A DNA stretch of 64,000 nt, from NCBI GenBank assembly GCA_017311315.1, contig CM029670.1, positions 28,516,949 through 28,580,948 on the forward strand. Reading direction: 5' to 3'. The position numbers and the translations under genes were made by a program. Positions 34,718-45,201 of this stretch are shown piece by piece. Position 1 is the stretch's first letter; every line of letters begins with the position of its first letter. Origin of the DNA: Dendrocalamus latiflorus (Eukaryota; Streptophyta; Magnoliopsida; Poales; Poaceae). Below the pieces are notes generated by a model. It was not told where the DNA came from. It made no database searches and saw nothing but the letters and a program-made list of their open reading frames with translations.

Positions 34718-34964
34718 TGTTGTGGCTACAGACCAAACAGAGAGAGAGATGGTAGTGGAGAGTAATGAAGTTGAGTGTAATGGCCTGGGTCCTCCCCATG
34801 GCTTGCGCTCATATATATATACGCCTGAGGAGTGCTTTTACAGTTATACCCTTACATCTGGTTATCCCCTCTGGGGGCAGTTATGTCATTACACATGGCC
34901 TATTCTGGGCCTTATAACCTCTTACCAGGCCTGTTGGGTTTAGGTGGGGGCCACCCCTACGACA
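34718..34964 (-). repeat. Tat-1 5' LTR (247 bp)
   Basis: It holds the element promoter; CGTATATATATATGAGCG lies near 34815 on the minus strand. It is followed at once by the target duplication ACTAT (34965-34969). Confidence 0.95.
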
Positions 34965-35375
34965 ACTATGTTTTTATGCATGATGTTAATTTACTTGGAT
35001 CATCCACGTTTACATATCTTTCTAGCGAATATGACTAGATGGTGTGGTATGTTGTGCATAATTGTCCCAAGGTTGACCCATATATGAAGTACGCACTGAG
35101 TTGTACACTTGTTTTATATGGAAATGCATACGATTTACTTTTAATGGTGGAATTGAACAATGCTATGCAGTCTGTTCAGACAAGAGCTGGAGCAAGAAGG
35201 CACTCTTGACATTGACAAAAGGCTTGAGGAGGGATTCACGAATTGGTTTAAGAGCAAGGTAAGTTTTCTTTACAAATTTTGAGTAATGTTTTCTTTGCAT
35301 TATATGACCCTGTTGCATATTTTTTGTAATAGATTGTGAGGTTGCGTCGTAAAAATGCAACACAAGTTAGTGATG
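34965..35375 (+). pseudogene. CACTA transposase remnant, 3' part (DUF4216-like)
   Basis: This continues the gene broken at 22847 after the duplicated ACTAT. Recognisable text includes VVHNCPKVDPYMKYALS (with shifts) near 35050. It also includes the usual C-terminal pattern LEQEGTLDIDKRLEEGFTNW near 35180-35260 in a shifted frame, followed by an apparent intron donor (AAGGTAAGT). The homology fades after 35375. Confidence 0.72.
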
Positions 35376-36039
35376 TGAGAGAGGGGGGGAGGAAGGCACA
35401 GGCGGCGGGGATTATGACGCGTGGCGTCGGGCGGTCGAAGGAGTTACGTAGAGGGGACGGTGGGAGATGGGCCAGGGCGGGGACTTAGCTCATCCGAGCC
35501 GTCCACGCGTCGGCCCGAGGGAGGGTAGAGGTGGGATGGTGAGCGGCAACGTGGATAGATCCAGACCGTCCATGCGTCGGCCGGAGGAAAGAAGAGGGTT
35601 TTTAAATTTTATTTATGATTTTTGGATTTCCAGACCGTCCATGTGTCGGCCGAAGGAAAGAAGTTGGGGAGATATTTTGGACTAGTAAAATTATTTCCAA
35701 CTAAAGTTGGTATCATATTTTCATACTAAAAATACCCTTTTAATTTCAAAATAGGTTCTAAACTCCAGAAACTCAGAAAGCCAAATAAAAGCCAATTAAA
35801 TCCAAGCAATTAAGTTGAATTAGGATTTTTGTCGAAGATCAAAATATCATTCTATTTAATAATATTTTTAGGTTTTTACTTAAATTACTTTTCAAATCCA
35901 GCCTTTTCAAAACAGAAATTCAGGGCAAATAAAAATTCAAAATTCACACAACCAAAACTCTTATTTTCATTTTAAACCAAATTAATTTAATTTAATAAAT
36001 TTTTTTCAAAAAATTGAAATAAATAACTGGGCTGTTACA
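35376..36039 (-). repeat. Truncated long Ty3/gypsy LTR, 5' part
   Basis: Read on the minus strand it begins TGTAACAGCCCAGTTATTTA at 36039. It runs through an A/T-rich stretch into CCGGCCGACGCATGGACGGT text, the typical opening of long grass gypsy LTRs. The motif 'accgtccatgcgtcggccg' occurs three times (about 35497, 35565, 35634). The other end is missing. Confidence 0.6.
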
Positions 36040-36528
36040 CGAAGTTGCCCTTATCTAGCCCTGTTTTTGTGGCCAATCTGGGTTTAGAATTGTATGTCCG
36101 ATACCAAGTTGGGTCCAGCACAGCCTAGCTCAAAAGCATGCCCTGAGGTTGGTGTAGCCTGATGACTATCTGATCTGGCTGACTTGACTAGGTGTTTAGG
36201 CCTATGCCAGGCCCGATAAGATCAACCTGAAAGAAATGGGCTTTTCAGTAGCCTGGCCTGGCCTGGCACAGCAGATACCCAGACATAGCAAATTGGGTAG
36301 ATTCCCTTCAAAACATTAGTATTTATATGGCCTGGCACAACATATGCCCACGCCGCGTGCTTCAATTTCACCTTTTTGTATGAGAGTTTCATACTGAAGA
36401 GGTGCTTCTTTAAGATTTGTTCTTACGTTTGTGAGCATTTATGATTTATGTAACGCAATCTCTATGATTTGAATAAGTTCAAGCCCACACTAGCTGTTTT
36501 GTTGATGTACGTCTCATGTACATGTTGT
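36040..36528. other. Intergenic stretch, no gene
   Basis: No supported ORF. Clusters of CCTGGC/GCCTGG (about 36190-36350) suggest degraded repeat DNA. Confidence 0.3.
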
Positions 36529-36533
36529 ATATG

Positions 36534-36655
36534 TGTAACACCCCATTTTCAAAACCTGGCCTAATGTAAATTCAAATGTATGTTAATAAAGCTGAAAGAT
36601 TTTATTCTCAGTTGGTTATTCCTTTTTGCTTCCAAATAAATAAATAAATAAATAA

Positions 36656-36700
<45 letters not shown>

Positions 36701-39700
36701 ACGAGTGTTTCATGCACCATGGTGCCTAGGCACCAATATCAATACCCGTTGATTTGCTTCGAGATTCGCAACGTTTGATGTGGGTATCTTCATATACCCA
36801 TAAAAAAGTATATTTGAGATGTCAAACTCCGAAAAAATTTAAATTCAACTTCAGTTTAATTAGTTTGAACTATTTTTATGGTATATACTCACTGTAGTTG
36901 CATTGAACTCAAAAGTAGTTCAAACTAATTATTTTTGCATTTCCTAGAATATATATATATATATTCTAGGAAATGCAAAAATAATTTAAAATGAAGACCT
37001 TGTTTTATTTCCAAAGGTGTAAATCAAATTAACCTTTTAAAATCTGGAATTTGAAATATGCTTCAAGGATTAAAGGATTCAGGAGACTAAGATTGGTAAA
37101 GAAAAGATATATATAAAAATACATATGTATGTATGCTGATTGTAGGACTTTTCTCCCCAAGCCTTCCCAGCCATCTCTTCATTTCTCCTTCTGGTGGCAA
37201 TGCACCTCCATCCCTCCCACTTCCTGACCTCAGCGCCTTGTCGCCATTCGCCACCTACTTCGTCGGCGAGTAAATGCGGTGTCAGCCCTCGTCTTCAGCG
37301 CCTCTCCTCGCCATCAGCGCCCAGCAGTGGCAGCGTCTCCCGTCACCTCCCGCGCGTCCCCGACTGCTTAGGCATGCGCCCGGCCATGCGCCATTTCCCT
37401 ACGCCAAGAGTCACCGTGGTCCTCCTCTGCCACCGGTCACCTTCGCGTGCAAAATGCTTGCACGGCCCCCTGCCGCCTTGTCTCCCCCGACGAGCCCGCC
37501 CCGGCCTCTATAACTGGCACTGCTATCGCGCCACACACCCCCGCCGAAGCTCGCCGAACGCCACACTCGGCCGCCTCCTCTGCCTTGCGTGCGCCTCCGG
37601 CAATCCCCGTCGCCGAGCACCTCCGGTCGCTGCCAAGGCTCTTGAACTTTCTCCCCGTGTTCGCCCTTGCCCCCTCTTCCTCTTCCCCGGTTTAATCGAC
37701 CCCTCCTCCTTTGCAGGCCGCCGGCGACGTGCCTCTTCACCGCCACCGGCGTCGGACCTCCCCGGTGAACCGACGTGCCTCGGGCCGATTCCCCGCACGT
37801 GGAGCATCGCCCGGACCCCGTGAACGCCCTCACCACATCGCCGGACCCCACCGCCCTCCCCAGCGAGCCGCCGCCGTCTTCATCCTCGCCGCCGAGCCCG
37901 CTCTCGCCGTCGGACCGCCCTGCTCCACCTCGGCCCCGACCAACGCCCTAGGTGAGCTCAAAAAGGCCCATAGATGCTCACCTATCGAGAAATCGATCTC
38001 CATTAGCCCGAGCTGCCAGCGCCCTTTTGCCCCTGCTCCAGCCGCCGCTTTAGCCGCCGCTGACCGCCGCCCGAACGAGGACCAGCCGAGTCCCGCCTCC
38101 CCGAGGTGCGCACCGGGTCGGGCGACCCGTTTCGGCCGGCGCCGCCGCGCCTCCGTGCCCCCACCGCCTCCGGCCGACTCCGCCCCCTTGCGGTCGTGAG
38201 GAACCAGAGCAGAGAAGCCAGCGCCCTCACTCACTAACTAGCATGTCTTAACTGAACCATTAAGATGTCCTAAGCCAGCAATTAAAGAAAGCATTAATAC
38301 TGCTAATTAAGGCCCACCCCTCTCTCTCCCTTTTTATTTTCTGGATTTTCAGGGATTTTAAACTTTAACATGCTATAACTTGTTAACCTAACTCCAAATT
38401 TAATGAAACCAAATCCTAAATTTTTCTAAAATCAAGATCTATCTGTTGGTTCTATTTTGGTTCAGTTTTGAGTTAATTTGAGGTTGGTTTTATTTTAGTT
38501 GGTATTTATTTGCTTCCGTTCTCGTTTGTGCTGTTTTCCGGTTCGATCTCCCGAGTAGAGTTCGAGGACGCGAACGAGCCCCCGCCTGAAGCAGCACAAG
38601 ACCCCCAAGCTTTCGATCCAGGCGAGTCAATACTTTGATCATTTTGCGCCTACATTTTATGTGAAACTATGTTCGTTTAAATTATAAAAACTGCATGCGT
38701 TATTTTATGTGCTAAAAATATGTAAGTCTTAAGGTAGATAACAACCTTATGTCCACCTAATAATATAATACACCACCAGTAACATTTGAACTCCCATGAT
38801 CATTTGTCGCCCTAGATATAAACACTAAATATGGTAGTTATATGTTTTAATATTGCCATGATAAATTTGTCGCACCCAGGGTTCTAGTAACCCTGATAAT
38901 CATTCTTTAATCTTGGAAACTAAATTTGAATGAGTCATGGGATGTACATGATCGGACAACTATGTTGATTTATGTTATGCTTCTCAAAACCCTAAAAATC
39001 TGCTAAACCTGTTTGGACGGATGGTAAGAATGGCGGGTGTGGATGTAACACAAGGAATGTGGAATGGACCGTCCAGACGACCTAAGGACTTAATCATGTG
39101 TGGACCCTCCGTGTATAACAGTACAACCACAAGCTGGCATAATATAGGCTGGGCTAAATAATTTACTGAACCCTCTAGTCATTTCATGGAGAACGTGTGT
39201 AGGTGGGTAGTGAAAACCCCACTTGGAATGGGACACCGGATGTAGGTGACGTTGCCTAGGATAGCGTATGTGGAGAGTGGAGTCCGACTGCGCTAACCTA
39301 TGGTGGACATCCCGCACAACCTATGGACGTAACCCCATAGGAGTGACATGCTAGAGTGTGAGGTATTGTAAAGGCCTCGTGATATTCTCTCGATCTGCAT
39401 GTCAAAGGAATCATGTAGAACCATCGGGACGATTATCTCTTGTGGGTAAAGATGTACAGTCTCTACAGAGTACATATACAAACTATTCGAATAGCTGTGC
39501 CCACGGTCAAGGGCAGACATGGAAATCTTCCTCGAGTTAGTTCTATTTTAAAAATTTTGGAGGTTGGGCATAAAAATTTGCTAGGTGGATGTAGCCTAAT
39601 GTTGGTAATTTGTCTTGGAGGGATGTACTCCAGTGTTGGTATTAGGGTGGAAGTAACCTGCTATGCTAAAAATGTTAAGCTTTGGTGGATGTAACCATAA

Positions 39701-40415
39701 AGTATGGTGGATGTAACCATAAAATTGGTATATGGAACCTACCCCATCATAAAATTGCACACTTACAGTATTTAAGTCATAAGTTCTTGAAAACTGCTAG
39801 GCCATAGAAATTTTAAATTATGGTAATTTCAAATGTCGCTTTATGCAAATAAAAGAACCCGAGCCACCCTTGAATAGCCCTGCATCTATAATTATATGCA
39901 TTCTGTGTGTTGGCTCGCGGAGCACGGTTGTTTGTGCTCAATCTCGCTCTTAACCCCCCTTTCAGAAGATGTGAATCAAGAGCACTACGCCTACCATGAG
40001 GATCAGGACGCCGAAGGTCATGAAGATGGTGGATATTAGATTAGGCATCGGTAGTATTGCCTCTCGCCTCAGCCCAGTTGACCTGGCTAGTTTTGGCGGG
40101 TGCCTTCGTTATTAGTCAGGTCCCTGGTTAATTGCATTGGTACTCGGGTTATCCCAGTCGCTTGCCTGTGGTGAGTTGTGCCCCTACGCTATGTACGCTC
40201 CCGCTTTCGTTCTTTATGTATTGTAAGACATTTGGCCTGACGGCTCTATTGTAACCTCGACCCGACGCGGTCTATTTGAACTCTGGTATTGTAATGTATG
40301 AATTTATTGTGTATGAAATGATGCAGCGTTGTATCTGTGAGCATTATCTACTGATCCAGGAAATAATGCAGTGTTATCACAGAGGATTCCAGGTTAGTAA
40401 ACTTGGGGTCCGACA
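36534..40415 (+). repeat. Solo LTR of a long-LTR Ty3/gypsy family (3882 bp)
   Basis: It starts TGTAACACCCC and ends GGGGTCCGACA. ATATG flanks both sides (36529-36533 and 40416-40420), a 5-bp target duplication. No internal domain lies inside, so it arose by LTR-LTR recombination. A GC-rich block (37190-38220) gives long but spurious ORFs. A later part resembles the R/U5 regions of such LTRs. It contains a microsatellite-flanked insert (36659-36986). Confidence 0.88.
36659..36986. repeat. (TA)n-flanked insert with 60-bp palindrome, possibly Micron-like
   Basis: (AAAT)n then (TA)19 occupies about 36637-36698. About 230 bp of low-complexity-free sequence follows, then a second TA run (36950-36964). 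The end 36927-36986 is a perfect palindrome with 30-bp arms (AATTATTTTTGCATTTCCTA and onward). Micron elements of rice are small MITEs bounded by (TA)n; the match here is by structure only. Confidence 0.4.
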
Positions 40416-40420
40416 ATATG

Positions 40421-41801
40421 CGAACTACTTAGCTAAATTGATGGTAATTGGTTCCTAAAATTATGATCAAAATGCTTTGGTTGTAAACTATTTAGCTGAA
40501 TTGATGGTAATGATTAGTTAAAGTTATGATCAAGAGGTTTTGGATTTCTTTTGATTTGCATAAATTGTTTGTTCTGTGTGCATATATACAAGACATGCAA
40601 TGCTCTGGATCATCTGGGCAAAAGTTCAAGTATGGGACAATTCGATTCCCTTTCAGGCTAAGTTGGGTACGATGCATGTCGACGTAGATGAACAGTTTAC
40701 TGCATCTATATTCTCGTCTACTAACTTAGGAATCATTTTGGCGTAGCATTTGTCAAGATGAAATATTCCCATCTGTTTATATTTTCTTGAACTGAAGAAT
40801 TTTTTTGAACAGGTTGAACTAAAGAATTGATGTTGCGTAAGTCTGCGTGTTTTGCTACGGAGCTAACTATTTAATGGGATGCTTCGTTATAATTCTATTT
40901 TTGTACTAGAATCCATTACAGTTTGTTCACAGGATTATATTCCTTTCTTTCAAGCATGGGTAATATATTTTTGATCTTTTTCTGGCAGCTATGGTCAATG
41001 TGTTGAGAACTTTAGGGGAAAATATGCAACAGAACAATCTATGACAGCCACTTTGGCACTTTGGAAGGATTTGTCATTTCCCTTTACCAGCTACCCATTA
41101 TAAGTGATGCTTCCATCTGGGCCATCTGGCACACTCAAACTTTACACTGGTTCCTAGGTCCATTTCGTGAAAACAGAGTATAATCACAGAGGATCCATTT
41201 TGGAATAGTAATAAAGATGATTATCTTATAGAAAATCGTGATGATACAATGTCAACCCTGGAGTGGAGGATCTAGGCGTCCTTTTAGGTTTTGACTATAA
41301 AATAAGCACAAGAAAGAGAGTTTACAAAATGCTGAGGATTGCTAGCATTTTGTTCCTAAAGCACAAGATTGCCTTGAGCAAAGGATCTCCCTAGGAGAGC
41401 ACCATACAGGAATCGGGAGGCAGTACATGTATTACTGGAAAGGTACATCGATAGACTCAAGCTTCTAGAAATTTTTCTAAGAGATACTACTCTGGTGACT
41501 GGTGAGTGATCTCTAACAAAAATCTCTAACCAAAAAAAAAAGGAAAAAACACCTTAAAAATTATTTTTCTGTTGCTGAAGTTTAAATTTCGATTAAGAGG
41601 TGTAGTGATTTGTTGGGTTACGTTGTGTTCATTTTTGCTCAACTTTGGGTTAAAGATCTGGTTTCTTCCTAGAGTGGTTAGTATTTTATTTATGGGTTGA
41701 CAGAGTTTACCTCAAATGTGCTGGTGAAGTAAAGTGCAGGTTAAAGGTTAGAGTTCGATTTTGAAAGATTGTGCTTTTAGAAAAATGTCAGATAAAGTTA
41801 G
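40421..41801. other. Intergenic or intronic DNA between two solo LTRs
   Basis: A 60-bp imperfect tandem duplication (AACTA(C/T)TTAGCT(A/G)AATTGATGGTAAT) lies at 40424-40545. No exon can be supported. If the exons at 42212 and 43124 belong to a host gene, part of this may be its intron. Confidence 0.3.
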
Positions 41802-42175
41802 TGTTATGACCGGCATATCGTACCAACGCCGGGCCCGGCCCTGTGCCTAGGCCGCACGGCGGTTAAAGATCTGAACGCCCAAGGGGGAGATCACCTTAGA
41901 GATTAGATTCCTTAAGTTGTTGCTTATTTCCTTTGTTATCAGTTCTTATTCGGGTAGGTTTGCTAGGGCAGGGGATATATATATCCCTAAACAGCATTGG
42001 AATAAAATCAAGCAAGGTAAATATCTTACCTGGCCTCAAGGGTTTTCCTCTCTGGCGTTCCGCCGCCCCTGCCTGTTCATCACGGCGCCACTGCGCCGTC
42101 GTCGAGACAGGGCTCGCACCCCTGCCTTCTGCCCCTACGCTTTGCGCAGCCGTGGTAGGATCTCTGATCCTATCA
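41802..42175 (+). repeat. Solo LTR, 374 bp
   Basis: It begins TGTTATGACC and ends GATCCTATCA. GTTAG is duplicated at 41797-41801 and 42176-42180. Inside are a TATA-like GGGATATATATATCCC and a polyadenylation-like AATAAAATC. The family is not identified; size and ends fit a small copia LTR. It lies only 36 bp before an exon of the neighbouring gene fragment, within its intron. Confidence 0.85.
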
Positions 42176-42211
42176 GTTAGTTTTTTAGAAATTGAATGAT
42201 GCCATCTTTAG

Positions 42212-43291
42212 GTATCACAAGCTTGCAAAAACGTGCAATGGTAGCAATAAGATGCTCAATTCGCATGGAGGTGCCTCTGGGGCAGATTGACGGACTTGTT
42301 GTTTCTCCTAAGTACATTCAGTACCTTGTTAGGATCGCCAACAGTAAAATGGAGGCGAACAAGAAGCGAATGGATGGATTTCTATATGTTTTGCAGACTA
42401 AGGTATTGAACTATTGATTGACTTTGCATTGCAATGTAGGGGGTACTGTCTGTTCCCTGTACATTTCCTGGCATTATTGCCCCCTTGTTTCTTTGACCGT
42501 GCATAATAAGCATATGATATCGTGTGAAGTTTAAACATGTACTTCCTGAATATCAATTAATGGAAGAGTAAGCTCAAATAGTTTAGCCATGAAGATTTTA
42601 TGTTAAGTAAACCTATTTAATGAGCTGAGTAACCTTGTCAAGCAAATGGCACCCCACTGTTTGCAAATAGATGTAACCTTGGTACGGGTGTAGTTGTCAC
42701 ACAATTCTTCCGTGTATTCGAGAAAAGTAAATGCTACTATTATTTTAGAAGGAATGCTACCAACATTCATTGTTTGGTGATGTTGTTTCTTTTTATTCTA
42801 CGTATGGCACCAATTGGTATAGCCTAATTGGGAACTTGTTTTGTCATTCATATGAAATTTTGTTTAAGGACCATTTCATTTATGTATAAAATTTACTTGG
42901 GAGTTAGGTCACCTGAAATCTTCTTAACAAGCAGTTCAATTAATTCTGATTTGTAAAGGAAATTAGCAAAAGGTGATATACAACTACAAAGGAAATTAAC
43001 AAAAGGAAATAATTTAGAAAATCTTGTTTATGAAACACAGTCCCACTAGAGAGTGCAAGGACATAATTTTTCATTCATAAGATCTGCTCATTAGGACTAC
43101 TACAGCTTATTGTATGTTTTCAGTTGAAAGAAAAGTATGCTAGCTTTCTTGAATGGCGTGATGACGATACCTTCTTCTATTTGTTTCACCATCGTTACTG
43201 TATTAACGCACGTTGTGGCAGCTCTAGGTTTCTAGAATTGATTTTTGAGGCATCCACGTCCAGCCGTCACTGTAGAGCACATGGTATGGTG
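42212..43291 (+). CDS. Two exons of an unrecognised host gene, partial
   Basis: Exon 42212-42402 is bounded by CTTTAG and AAG|GTATTG and reads RMEVPLGQIDGLVVSPKYIQ, then YLVRIANSKMEANKKRMDG. A second exon starts at 43124 after TTTTCAG in the same phase (LKEKYASFLEWRDDDTFFYL). It stays open to TGA at about 43291, although the last 30 residues look like read-through. No stop falls in the joined frame. I do not recognise the family. Upstream exons were not found, and the small solo LTR sits right before the first exon. This may be a gene relic or a fragment duplicated here. Confidence 0.5.
42403..43123 (+). other. Intron of the unrecognised gene
   Basis: A 721-bp AT-rich GT-AG interval with no repeat or ORF that can be supported. 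Confidence 0.4.
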
Positions 43292-43489
43292 TGAACGTTA
43301 CCTAATTAACCAGAGTCGTCAGGCAACTCGACAGCTACACCGGCTCGATCTGCTTCAACGCTATCTTTATTGCGCAGCTAGCGCACGCCACAGACGACAG
43401 GTACGTCCATTCCATTCCATCTCTCTAGTCTCTGCAGACTGCATCGTCCATCGATCCTTCTTACGCTTTGTACTTACGCAATGGACGTC

Positions 43490-43497
43490 TATAAATA
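43490..43497 (+). promoter_or_regulatory. TATA box of the phytosulfokine gene
   Basis: TATAAATA lies 155 bp before the ATG, which predicts a start near 43520 and a 5' UTR of about 130 bases. Confidence 0.72.
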
Positions 43498-43651
43498 GGT
43501 TGCCATGGATGCTACTTCTTCGATCTCACCTCTTTCTGATCATCCTCAAGATATCAGCATAAACAGACATACGATCGGCATATATATCCTGCTTCCATCT
43601 ATATAGCTTCAGGACCAGTTAGAGATCGATCGAGGTCCAGAGAGAGGGATC

Positions 43652-44071
43652 ATGGCCTCCTGCAGGCAGCTGCAACAAGTTACGTCCCTCCTGGTGGCAA
43701 CCTGCTTTCTCTTACTCATCTGTATGACAGGGCAGCTGGCAGCGAGGCCAGAACCAAGATCCAGTATTGACCACAAGAAGCACCTGCTGCAGGTAACTGA
43801 TCAGTATCTTCTTCGATCACATCTTCTTCTTCGCATGCATATATAGTACGTTCGGTTGCTGTGATCTTTGCAGGTTTCTTCTGATCATGGTGGAGGCAAG
43901 GCTACTACTATCGGAGCTGCCACTGTTTTCCACATGGAGAAGCTGCAGGGTAAGGGAATGGAACAGCAAGAGGCCGACATGCTGGAGGAGTGTCATGAAG
44001 AGGAATGCTTGATGAGGAGGACCCTTGTGGCTCACACAGACTACATCTACACCCAGGGGAAACATAACTAA
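43652..44071 (+). CDS. PSK: Phytosulfokine (PSK) precursor, two exons, 112 residues
   Basis: Exon 1 is 43652-43792, the intron is 43793-43873 (81 bp, GT-AG, phase 0) and exon 2 is 43874-44071. Residues about 10-30 form a hydrophobic signal peptide (SLLVATCFLLLICMTG). The C-terminus has the family hallmark: a CHEEECLMRRTLVAHTD block, then the pentapeptide YIYTQ (44042-44056), then GKHN. In this family the prepropeptide enters the secretory pathway, both Tyr of the pentapeptide are sulfated by a tyrosylprotein sulfotransferase, and subtilase cleavage releases PSK-alpha. PSK-alpha is perceived by LRR receptor kinases and promotes growth. Both the Asp before the first Tyr, needed for sulfation, and the conserved Cys pair are present. 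Length and the single intron fit the family. It appears fully intact and is the best-preserved host gene here. Confidence 0.95.
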
Positions 44072-44250
44072 ACAGCAAGCTGTAGCATGAAATTAAACTT
44101 GAAATTAAGCATCATGTATAACTGTAAAAAAATATAGAAAAGATGGGGGAACTAAATAAGACATGATCATATATATGAGGATGAAGTGGCTAGCTATATA
44201 TGTGCTGCTTCACCCTCTGTTGGGTTTTTAGCCACTGTGTTTAACTACTT
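44072..44250. other. 3' flank of the PSK gene
   Basis: Probable 3' UTR with A-rich text (GAAATTAAACTTGAAATTAAG, 44089-44109). No separate gene is visible. Confidence 0.4.
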
Positions 44251-44905
44251 CTATCTTTTGCTGTTAATTAGTTTCTCCCTTTTTTTTACTGAGGCGTGTA
44301 ATTTGTCCATATATACACACACATACATACATACACACACACATATATACACACTAGTTGAATGCCGTGTGTTGCTACGGAGGAAAAATATTATATTACT
44401 TTGGATTCTCACTTTTGTAAACAGCCATAAGTTTTCAAACTTATCAATATAATCAGAAACACTAAGGTTATATTGCCTCACTGAATAAAAATTCGTGAAT
44501 GAAAACTCTCTAACACTTCATAACCACTGTGTTGAGCAAACCAATCACACACCATAGCACAAAAATTTGGCAAGGGGGTGGATTCCAGATCAACCAGTAC
44601 CTCTGAGCCATCTATCAGCCCTTCCTATCGTATACATTTGAGACAAATCAAACTTAGCCTCATCTGGAACATTAGCCATAGCAAAATATGTCTCACTTTG
44701 CCTAATCCATTCCAAAGGTTCACTGCCATCAAATTTAGGAAGATCTATTTTGGGGCCCTTAGCAATAGACTTGTAGAAATTATGAACTCTCTCATTACTA
44801 GGGTTTGGATTCCACTATCTAGCATGATAGTGGTCTTGAAGATTGTGTTGTAGGTGTGAAACCCAAACACAAATGAGTGGGAGAACGTCAGCCGTCTTAT
44901 GGGCC
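44250..44905 (-). pseudogene. Older Ty3/gypsy gag remnant
   Basis: On the minus strand a retrotransposon gag core is readable: PKFDGSEPLEWIRQ near 44725, then MANVPDEAKFDLSQMY and GRADRWLRG to about 44600. Shifted pieces follow (WFAQHSGYEVLESFHS, about 44540-44490; VSDYIDKFENLW, about 44450-44415). Stops and frameshifts are frequent. Tat-2 inserted upstream of this gag. Its probable LTR lies at 55223-55577. Confidence 0.72.
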
Positions 44906-45153
44906 TGTTGTAGGGGTGGCTCCCACCTAATCCCAGTAGGCCTGGTAGAAGATTGTAAGGCCCAGAATAGGCCATGTGTAATGACATAAGTGCCCCTGAA
45001 GGGAAAACTCAGATGTAAGGATATATTTGTAAAAGCACTCCCCCTGTGTATATATATACGGAATATAGGCCACAGGGGGGAAGGGGCCATTACGGTCACA
45101 TCTCCCAACTCTCCACTACCATCTCTCTCTCTGTTTGGTCTGTAACCACAACA
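44906..45153 (+). repeat. Tat-2 5' LTR (248 bp)
   Basis: It begins TGTTGTAGGGGTGG and ends AACCACAACA. A GTGTATATATATACGG stretch near 45045 is the likely TATA region. Confidence 0.95.
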
Positions 45154-45155
45154 GT

Positions 45156-45173
45156 TGGCGCCGTCCGTGGGGA
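45156..45173 (+). promoter_or_regulatory. Tat-2 primer-binding site
   Basis: TGGCGCCGTCCGTGGGGA starts 2 bp after the LTR, identical to Tat-1, and its first nine bases match the Asp-tRNA type. Confidence 0.82.
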
Positions 45174-45201
45174 GGACAGGAGCAAGCCTGAAATCTGAAG
45201 G

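Larger units (their letters stand above)
22848..34964 (-). mobile_element. Tat-1: Ty3/gypsy (Tat lineage) retrotransposon with antisense gene, 12,117 bp
   Basis: The 247-bp LTRs at 22848-23094 and 34718-34964 differ at a single base (C/T in CCTG(C/T)TGGG). ACTAT flanks both ends (22843-22847 and 34965-34969). In element orientation the order is 5' LTR, PBS, gag, pol (PR-RT-RH-archaeal-type RH-IN), a 52-bp minisatellite, a divergently coded three-exon antisense gene, a 65-bp minisatellite and the 3' LTR. A second RNase H between the gypsy RH and integrase, and an extra ORF between pol and the 3' LTR, are known marks of the Tat lineage. The coding regions are broken, although the LTR identity says the insertion is recent. 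Confidence 0.95.

Noticed and set aside
37194..38234. Several GC-rich ORFs of 130-209 codons on both strands
   Set aside because: They lie wholly inside a solo LTR with a target duplication. They are low-complexity Pro/Arg/Ala, overlap each other on both strands and have no domain.
41010..41104. Possible exon (GQCVENFRGKYATEQSMTAT frame) upstream of the unrecognised gene
   Set aside because: An acceptor-like CTGGCAG precedes it, but no donor or phase-compatible link to 42212 was found, and the frame is short.
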